From Anastrepha obliqua (lineage: Eukaryota; Arthropoda; Insecta; Diptera; Tephritidae), in contig NC_072892.1 in assembly GCF_027943255.1 (NCBI RefSeq), forward strand, positions 32,325,792 to 32,389,791: DNA of 64,000 bases. The letters run 5' to 3'. A program made the position numbers and the translations under genes. Below the pieces are notes generated by a model. That model was not told the origin of the DNA. It searched no databases and worked only from the letters and a program-made list of their open reading frames with translations. The first letter of the stretch is position 1. Each line of letters begins with the position of its first letter. Of the stretch, positions 56,650 through 64,000 are shown piece after piece.

Positions 56650-57560
56650 AAGTGATCTTTGGCCGACCGTGACCTCTGCTCCCTTGCGGGTTCCAGCCCA
56701 ATGAGATTATCGTGGTGCTATCTGGTTGTTTTCTAAGCGTTTTTTTTCCATCGCCATTATCTGCGTTTGACTTGCCTTAGGATGGGATCCTCATTTGTTG
56801 ATCACCACAACGCGTCGTTGCTGATGGTGTTGGACAAGAATATTCTACAGATGATGTGGAGGCATTTGTTGGAGACCAGTCGTGTTTTATTTCTGTACAA
56901 CAAAACAGTATTCACACATGAGCTAAATATTTGCAGTTTAGTGCGCCTGAAGATTTGCAAACTCGCTCGTACTGTACGCATTTGCCAGGACACCACCCTT
57001 GCTTTGTTCAGCCTGCAGTTGAAATCTTCATCCGACTGCCGTGGTAGTGCAGTCGAAGGTGCAGAAGCTTTGAACAAGTTCCACCAGGCAACCGTCAACA
57101 ATTGTATGCCTTGCTTTATTGTGACTGACTATCATGACTTTGGACTGGGCGATATTGACCTCCAGTCCGACAGTGCATGTCAGAGCGACTAGTCTGTCCG
57201 CCTGCAGATGTCATCGGCAAAGTCCAGGTCCTGAAGATGTCTGGTGAAACTTCATACGATGCCTCTTTCGTCCAGGATCAATCGGCTTATAACGGTGTCT
57301 AGGACGATGGCGCAGAGAAGGAGCGTCAGGAGACAACCTTGCTTTATGCCAGCTTTGGTGGTGAATGGGTCGCTGATGTTGCCATTGTGGAGCATTGCTA
57401 GTTCGGAGTTATCGTAAAGGGCTCTGATGAGGCGAAATATCTTAGCGGGAACTCCCTTTCTACTCACCGCCAGCCATATTGATTCTCGTTTGATTGTGTC
57501 GAATACCTTCTTGAAGTCGGCGAATAGCATGTGAAGCGGCGCTCAACTATGATGCGACGA
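56650..57560 (-). pseudogene. LINE reverse transcriptase and C-terminal relic
   Basis: Minus strand: MLFADFKKVFDTIKRESIWL (RT block A, first Asp), GVPAKIFRLIRALYDNS, TTKAGIKQGCLLTLLLCAIV (block B), then SDEDFNCRLNKARVVSWQMR, LSNTISNDALW and GSRGHGRPKITWRR-like. Same family as 3100-3640. The YADD segment between is lost or unreadable. Confidence 0.8.
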
Positions 57561-57839
57561 TGATGTTGTTGACCCAAGTTGATAATTACTTGCAACTTTC
57601 AATTGCCTACCGAGAACGGCGGTAGGGTGAAATAACTTTTTGGTATTTTATGTTCGCAATGGGAATAACGTCTAGGATCTACTTAGCCAAACCACACCTA
57701 GCGATGTTGGCTGCTCTCTAATAGAATAAACTTTTTTTGTTCTCATCCTTGTGGGTGAATATAGACTAGGAGCACAAAAGTCTTGACTTCGATTCCAATT
57801 ACGAACATTGCATTATGTCCTTAAATCGGTCTACCTTGC

Positions 57840-58640
57840 TGGCCATTCCAAATCGCCAAAGTGGGAGATCACGCGACTAGGAAACGCTTTCTTCACAATA
57901 TCCATGTGACCCGTTCTGTGTGTGTGGTTGCACCATCTTCCTGAAACCGCATGCTTCCCAAGCGCCGCTCAGCCAATACCGGCAGTAAGAAGTCATTTAT
58001 CATGGCACTGTAAGGTTCCCCAGTAACAGTGACCCTATTACAAAAGATGTCCTCAAAAAATGTTGCCCCATTTACACCTCCGGCGTGAATGCCGCACCAC
58101 TTAGTGGTTTGGGGTGAATGTAATGGCTCTTCGTGCATCACACGCGGATTTTCAAGGCTCCAAAAATGAAGATTTTACTTAGTGATGTAACCGCTTGAGT
58201 AAAAACGCACCTCGTCGCTCATAATGATTTTCGACACAAAATCGTTCTCTTCGTTGTTGAGATTGAGGATGGCTGTAATTCACGGATGGCTTTGGAATGG
58301 ACAGCAATAAACTTGCGCTTGACGGTCAGCAGGCATTAACTTGTACTTTGTACAGAAACATGTGTAAGTTTTTCACTGAAATTCGTTGTAGGGTCCGTGT
58401 GGTGATTTCTAAACGCGTAGCTTTCTCTATTCTCAGCGACGTCAGCAGCCATAGCCGCGATATTCTCGGTACCATTAAAATAGCCTTGCAAGGTCTCGTG
58501 TGGTTGCATTTTGTTCGAGTAGAGCAGCCAAGGGTCGGAATGTTTGTCCAGTTGGCGCGACACGATTAGGAAATTGGCGTCGATATTCACGTAGGGCCCA
58601 CGACACTGACCGATTATTGTTCAGAAAACTCGACACAATT
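57840..58640 (-). pseudogene. DD41D transposase relic
   Basis: Minus strand: ENIAAMAADVAENRES, then in other frames a DEVRF block (first Asp region; ALA-to-VAL relative to DEAHF), VMHEEPLHSPQTTKWCGIHA, GGVNGATFFEDIFCNRVTVT, MRFQEDGATTHTERVT (second Asp). It ends soon after, near SRVISR. Frameshifted. Confidence 0.75.
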
Positions 58641-58849
58641 GCGAAGTACAGCGCTTCCTTAGTTATCTGTTTGTATACTGCTGTCTAGTTCACAAATGTC
58701 AAATACAACGCCATTTGCAAAAAATGTATCTTCCGATAAGAGATAGAAAGTAAAATAAAAAGTGAAAGTGAAAATGAAAATGAAAGATGAAACCTTTTAG
58801 CTCCTATCGTCATGAGCTTGGTTGCATCCTTTTCGACCCTGGGTTTCTT

Positions 58850-59000
58850 CGGCCACCTTTTTGGGTCTTGATTTTGTCCCACAAATGGCGATATTTACAG
58901 TTTAACGCCGCCTTCGGACGGCAGATCGCGTTTTGAAGAGTTTTTCCATGGCAGAAATACACTCGGAAGCTTGCGGTGCCTGCCGAGAAGCGATCGCTAT
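58850..59000 (-). mobile_element. Family S SINE, 3' part
   Basis: Reverse complement: TCTCGGCAGGCACCGCAAGC, CGAGTGTATTTCTGCCATGG, CTGCCGTCCGAAGGCGGCG, CCATTTGTGGGACAAAATCA. No tRNA head. Confidence 0.75.
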
Positions 59001-59059
59001 GAGAAAATCTTGTTCTATCAATATGCACTTCCGATTGGTCATTAAGCATCAACACATTT

Positions 59060-60770
59060 AGCTACGGCGGGTGATGTACTTGGATGATTCTGGATCATAC
59101 TGACTTACTTATGGAACATCTGCGTGTACTATCTCTTGTATTTCATCTAAATCGGTCATGAACGACTCGCAAAACTCTTTACAACTCGTGTAGTGCTTAA
59201 GGCAATCTAATATTTTCCATGTGTAAAGGTTTATGCAAAATTTCTCCGCTTCATACTTTGCTAATCTGCAGTTTTTCTGATATTTGAAATGCACTTAAAT
59301 GAAATTTTGTTCCTTGACTGGCCAATGCTATGCAATTTCTTAACTTATATTTGTGAGACATTTCTTTGGTCGGTAACATTCGATCCGGGTGGGATCTTAG
59401 ACATTCGTTCCATTCGCATTTATAAAACAAATTGCTTTACAATTCAGTAGCGAAAGAGATTTGTTCTCATTGGCTCTTTCCGCTTCTTCCAAGCAGCAAA
59501 CTCGTTTAAAAAATGTATTAATTTTCTATGGGTTCGTTATTATTAGGCTTCCGACATAAATAGCGACTGCCTTGTATGGTGAAATAGTATTGTAAATAAA
59601 TAGTAGGCCACGACATTATTCTCGATCATTCTTCAAACCGTCCAACAATTCCAGGGTGTTGACAAACGCCTAAATTCTTCACGTCAAAAATGCTACATGA
59701 AGCGGCAGTAATTAATTACTTAATGATGGCTCATTTGTGCATTTGTAATAAGGATCTTTGAAAACGATCTCTTAAAACAGCTGCAGGGGTAATACAAACA
59801 CTTTTTTTCATCCTTTTTTAATGCCATTTTTTACTGCCTGCTTCTTTGCAGGCTTGACCTCCTCAAAGTCGCATTCCATTGGCATACCTCAGACTCATTT
59901 GTTGGCATTTTATTTCTAAGGAAAAAAGGAAATGGGTAAGCAACGCAGCTATCGCCGATCACCAGCCACCAGCCACCAGCTACCAAACCCAACTCACAGT
60001 CAGCGTATCCTTTTTTGGCGTCATTGGCATACACCAGCGTTGGCCTGGCAAATGATTAATGAAGCTAACAGCAGGACATTTCATGTTAATGACTTAATTA
60101 GTGAGATTTAAATATTTCAAAGCAGGACTGAAACTCTTTTTTCCCCGCTGGAAATAAACAAAACGCGAAGCAAATGAGACTGAAATGAAAAAAATGAAAA
60201 AAAATACAAGTACTCATCGATTTTGAGGGAAAATGTTTCTTTAACAAAATTTTTAATTTATGCAAAATAGTTAATTAAATTCAAAATTCCTAATTAAGTG
60301 GTCACTTATGCGGACTAATGGGTAGAAATAAAGCGCACATTACTGAGGTGTTTTCGAAACGTTTAAATAAATGAGCTCACATACACCTGGCTGCAATTGT
60401 GGGCTGCTGTTTTTCTTTTATTTAATTCTATTTTAGTTTTTTGTTTTGTAACTTGGGGAGTATTAATCGATTTGTCATCTTATCCTGACATTTACGTAGG
60501 CTCGCACTTGAGCTACAGTGTGCAACAAAAATGTTCGTCGTCTACTCACTCAGTGCGGTGTGTGATTTTTAGATGCAAAAAATCAAAGGAAGGGAGTACT
60601 ATGAGTAATAGGGATGATCAATTTAGAAATATCGGATTTTAAATTGATATAATTATCGAAAATTCAAATTGATTGGGCAATCTTTATTATTTTTGTGTAG
60701 AACCCTCATGAATGGTTTTTTTTAATGATAATCCCTTTCAAATATTGGCCGCAAATGCGCCGTAATTCGA
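59060..60770. other. Unassigned region
   Basis: AT-rich with a short CCAGCCACCAG run at about 59962. No recognised coding or repeat sequence. Confidence 0.5.
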
Positions 60771-60779
60771 CGATCCGTA

Positions 60780-61080
60780 AACACCAATTTTGATTGACTC
60801 ACTGGAGGACTTCGGTCGGTATCTCGTGAATAACTTCACTAATGCCTTAATCGAAGCTGGTTTATCCACAAAGCAATAGACTTCACATACCCCCACAAAT
60901 AATAGTCCAAAGATGTGATATCACACGATCTTGGTGGCCAATCCACTGGTGCGAGACGAAAAATAAATTGACCGAGATGACGACGAGGAATCCATTGCTT
61001 CACGGGCTGTATGAAATAGCGCCGTATTGTTGGAACCAAATGATGTGGAGATCACGGGCTTCATTTTCCGGTTGTATGCT
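60780..61080 (-). pseudogene. DD41D transposase C-terminal relic
   Basis: Minus strand: VDWPPRSCDITSLDYYLWGY and VKSIALW (third Asp in LDYYLWG), with the preceding block degraded. Frame changes around FGSNN/QQDG. Confidence 0.7.
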
Positions 61081-61412
61081 GATATCTGATACAAAAAATA
61101 AAACCTTTTTCTTTTTCTTCAGTTATTCAAATCTCAATTGGCAATACCAGAAACTGAAAGCTGCTTCACCTTTTTCATGCTTCAATTTCTTCAGCATTTT
61201 TGGAAAGACACTCTCAGACCTTTGGCACATCGCTTTGTAAGGTAATGCCTTGTTAGATCTTCATCGACAGTAGATACATTAAAATGAACATTTCGTGATC
61301 GTTTTGATCCAATCTTGGCCAAATTTGTTATGCTCTGCATTGATTTCACCTTTCGCCAGTAGCAGTTTGCAAATAACATTCCTTCATCTGGAAAAATATT
61401 AGGTCTCCGAAG

Positions 61413-61504
61413 GTCGTTTGGAAAGTCCGTGCAAGTCAGAGAGATGGCACTGAAATTGAAATGGAAATTTGAAAAAGGCGAGCCAAGAAGCACCGAGAAA
61501 ATGA
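61413..61504 (+). mobile_element. Family D mariner terminus (5' end only)
   Basis: GGTCGTTTGGAAAGTCCGTG followed by CAAGTCAGAGAGATGGCACT matches the leader of the family D elements at 4268 (minus) and 27201. The sequence diverges after about 90 bp. Confidence 0.65.
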
Positions 61505-62640
61505 TAACTCCTAAAACACTCAGGAAATTAAAAGGGTAAAGTCCGCCCCTTCTACGCAAAATAGACAAATCGGATCCTCAATGATTCAATGGTCGAATGG
61601 TCAAATATTGACCCCATGGGTTGTGCCCTGTAATAATATCCACCATGAATTCAACGTCTTTTCTACCAAGTTTTAGAAGAAAGTTCGACAGTTTTCTGTT
61701 CTGCCTTACCACAAAACACTTTGCAGTTCTGCAGTGTTCTAGACCGGACCATCGCTTTTTATATAAATTGCATACATAATCACTGATCCGATTCATGATT
61801 CCAGTATAACTGTTTCCGATTATTGACTCTGGTCCCTGTGGGTTGAGCGCTGACTCGCACTTGGCCTATTCAGCGGCAATTTAATTTCCTTGAACACTGC
61901 GGTATCCTGGAACCCATATACATTATAATCAAAAAGTACGAACTGAACGAACCGCGCACGTGGGAACCGGCCCATATTTTTTTCTTATGTTGGTAGGACT
62001 GTAAGACACACATCTGCCACTTTTTAGCGCCATCGGATCATTAGTGTCTGCCTGGCCGGCCGAAAATGTGGGCAAACAATTCTTGGATTTTGCATGATGA
62101 TAACGCGCCATCGCACCGAGCCAAAATTGTGCTGGATTATTTGACCGAACACTAAGTAAATACCATCGTGCAAGCACCGTATTCACCTGATACGGCCCCG
62201 CGCGACTTCTTTTTGATTCCCAAGTTGAAGTTGCCACTTCGTGGAAGGATATTTCGGTCGATAGAGGAGATCAAAGAGAACGCGACGGAGGAGCTCAAGG
62301 CCATGCCTTCGTCGGCCTACCAGGGCTGCATGGAGGACTAGGTTAAACGTTGGTACATGTGTGTTGCTTCAGACGGGTCATATTTTGAAGGAGATAAAAT
62401 AAATTTGCCCTAAATTTATCTCTGTTTTGTTTTATTTAAACATTCCCGGTACTTTCTGGTCATAGGGTAAGTGAGCTTATTTCGTCTTCCAACAGAATTA
62501 AGTTTCTTCTTACATTCTTGATCACTCTTTGATGTTTGCTTTGCATTCTTAAGGGCCATCAGTGCAGCCTGACTGTCACTAAAATCTCCAAGCTGTTTCT
62601 GCCTCCATCTTCTCTCAATTATCCATTTTGCTACTTACAG
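61505..62640 (-). pseudogene. RNase H LINE C-terminus split by a mariner derivative
   Basis: Minus strand: DFSDSQAALMALKNAKQTSK, CKKKLNSVGRRNKLT (62630-62465), then the insertion, then WVPGYRSVQGN, stop, IAAE, AKCESALNPQGPESIIGNSY and LKLGRKDVEFMVDIITGHNP with ILRRRG (61900-61540). The two parts together give the RNase H DSQAA....WVPGH...GN.IAA order. Confidence 0.8.
61926..62462 (+). mobile_element. Internally deleted mariner, 537 bp, nested in the LINE
   Basis: Ends TAATCAAAAAGTACG and, reversed, TGACCAGAAAGTACC, with TA on both sides (61924-61925, 62463-62464). The interior encodes WILHDDNAPSHRAKIVLDYL, a stop, then APYSPDTAPRDFFLIPKLKL, EEIKENATEELKAMPSSAYQ and GSYFEGDKI. Spacing between the Asp residues is 34. 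The N-terminal half is missing. Confidence 0.85.
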
Positions 62641-62689
62641 AGCGAAAAAAAAATCCGTTTGGAAAACAGTTGCCAGAGATTGAACTACT

Positions 62690-62990
62690 GGCGCGTAACG
62701 AGGTTAAGTTTTGTTAGTAACATCTCTTGAAAGAGCACACACCAAGTCTTAGCCAGATCGATTTTGTTCTTTGTGTTTCGCATTCGTTTGAATGGAGGAA
62801 GTCGAATGATTTTTCATTTTCATCACGACAACACTCCAACTCACGCCTCAGCGGTTGTGGTTGCAAAATTAATGGAAATAGGGCTCGAACTCGTTTCACA
62901 TCCACCCTTTTGTTCACATTTGGCTTCCTCGAATCGCGTTCCATACGACTCGGTTCATTGCAACGCTTCTCCTAGCATTTATAAGACGTA
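62690..62990 (+). mobile_element. Mariner deletion derivative, copy 3 (family D), truncated
   Basis: Starts in the leader (GTTAGTAACATCTCTTG) and crosses the same leader/catalytic breakpoint (CATTCGTTTGAATGGAGGAA, then GTCGAATGATTTTTC). It encodes FHHDNTPTHASAVVVAKLME. The third-Asp motif is ruined (SHLASSNRV). Both terminal repeats are absent. Confidence 0.8.
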
Positions 62991-62999
62991 AATCTGCAT

Positions 63000-63810
63000 C
63001 AACATCGTCTGCCCATCTTCTTGGCGCTTTTTCGTAATCCTGCTGTTGTCGATCCTGAGTAGATGTTCAAACCATCTCTGTCGCTGAGCTTTAGAGAACC
63101 GCACAATGTTTTGACCTGATATCAGCTGTTCTGTCTCATCATTGTATCTTATTCTGCTTTCCTTCCCGGTGCAAATATTCTTCTTAGGATTTTACGCACA
63201 AAGAGGAGAAGGTAGCTCTAGTCCTGTAGATTTATAGTTTACGCGACCTCAATAGTAATTATTTTTAAGAAGTTTCAGGTGAGCAAAGTAACTTCTATTA
63301 GCAGCTTCTAGTCTATCATACACGCTGGTAAGGGGGTCTGCAGTGCTGCTAAGATTAATATCCAGGTGTTTAAAATTCTATACTTTTTGAAAAATATATG
63401 ATCCGCTTTTTAGGTTGCCATAGCGTGTGATTCTTTAATACCTAACGAGGTATTTTGTTTTATCTTTAGTTGTCAGCTCCAGCATACAGTGAGCAAGTGC
63501 GCGTGGGTTTCTCGCAAGGTCTCGTGATAGTAAGGTCGTTAGCATAGCCGCTGATGGGTCCAGGGTCGATATCAATAGGGTCGATTACACAATTTAAAAC
63601 TAGGTTAAATATGACAGTAAAGAACGGTGTCTCCTGTGTGACAGCATGAAATGAGTCTGAAGTTGTTCCTTGTATCACCACCTTGGATGTTATTCCTGCC
63701 AGGGTCATTGATACAAAAGACGCGAGTTGCTTCGGCTCGGACACTTCTTTCGCATAAAAATATGAAGTATTTATTTGTATTGGGACGCCTATGATTTTTT
63801 CCATGGATTT
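63000..63810 (-). pseudogene. LINE reverse transcriptase and C-terminal relic
   Basis: Minus strand: PFFTVIFNLVLNCVIDPIDI, SGYANDLTI (YADD reads YAND), then SIYDRLEAANRSYFAHLKLL-like, CTGKESRIRYNDETEQLISG, QNIVRFSKAQRQRWFEHLLR. The order RT core, thumb, C-terminal tail is preserved. The catalytic Asp-to-Asn change and several stops make it inactive. Confidence 0.78.
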
Positions 63811-63944
63811 TTTTTTTTAAATAGAATTGATACTGATGCCTTAGGGCTCAAAGATTTCTGCTGCACTCGCAGTAATAATTAGCGCTTACATCCTTTGCTT
63901 GGGTGACCAGCCGAGCTTCTCCCCCTATTTGAGCATCTTGATGT

Positions 63945-64000
63945 TTTCAGTTTTTGACGGCGCCGAAAGGCCGAGGAGCTTTTTCGTGACAGAAATACCC
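63945..64000 (-). mobile_element. Family S SINE cut by the window end
   Basis: Reverse complement: GGTATTTCTGTCACGAAAAA, GCTCCTCGGCCTTTCGGCGC. Continues beyond the right edge. Confidence 0.65.

Noticed and set aside
57252..57530. Host reverse transcriptase-like gene such as telomerase
   Set aside because: Blocks A and B are of LINE type and the adjoining C-terminal scrap matches the LINE family at 3100-3640.

Overview
The window looks like AT-rich insect DNA, most likely from a higher dipteran such as a tephritid fruit fly. The evidence is one spliced host gene with fly-like exon structure, many Tc1/mariner relics including a large DD41D (rosa-type) group, a tRNA-derived SINE resembling one I remember from tephritid genomes, piggyBac and Jockey/R1-like elements, and no bacterial gene organisation. 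The species assignment is inference.

The only host coding sequence I can support is the 5' part of a mitochondrial calcium-uptake (MICU2/MICU3-type) gene on the minus strand. Exon 1 (20142-20354) encodes a targeting peptide plus one membrane segment. Exon 2 (8294-8432) follows after an 11.7 kb intron, and the rest lies outside or was not found. The intron holds a SINE, a maT-like transposase end, a mariner relic, two Jockey-type LINE 3' ends (one split by a DNA transposon), a further LINE scrap and a worn SINE. A 1.1 kb A-rich tract lies just upstream of exon 1.

The rest is a dense mosaic of mobile DNA. 0-8 kb: EEP nuclease relic, a TTAA-element relic carrying two tRNA-like insertions, an internally deleted DD41D element, LINE pieces, a mariner deletion derivative and a 2.08 kb piggyBac copy with a spliced intron but two catalytic aspartates lost. 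22-31 kb: LINE RT, R1-type tail, two related MITEs, a nearly full-length mariner, and adjacent mariner- and DD41D-derived elements. 33-39 kb: a mariner gene split by a 1.48 kb TTAA element that itself contains a LINE end, then RNase H-type LINEs. 41-46 kb: a mariner with a DD41D piece inside it, a 106-bp tandem repeat and another DD41D element. 49-64 kb: a deleted LINE, DD41D relics, LINE tails, an RNase H LINE split by a mariner derivative, and a LINE RT at the right edge.

None of the transposase or RT genes appears intact. The main interest lies in the nesting order, repeated internal-deletion derivatives, the many DD41D copies, and the TIR structure of the MITE pair. I found no operon-like or defence-like system. 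Stretches without a call (for example 10-12 kb, 15-16.7 kb, 31-33 kb, 39-41 kb, 46.5-49 kb, 51.7-53.4 kb, 59-60.7 kb) show only microsatellites and unassigned AT-rich sequence.
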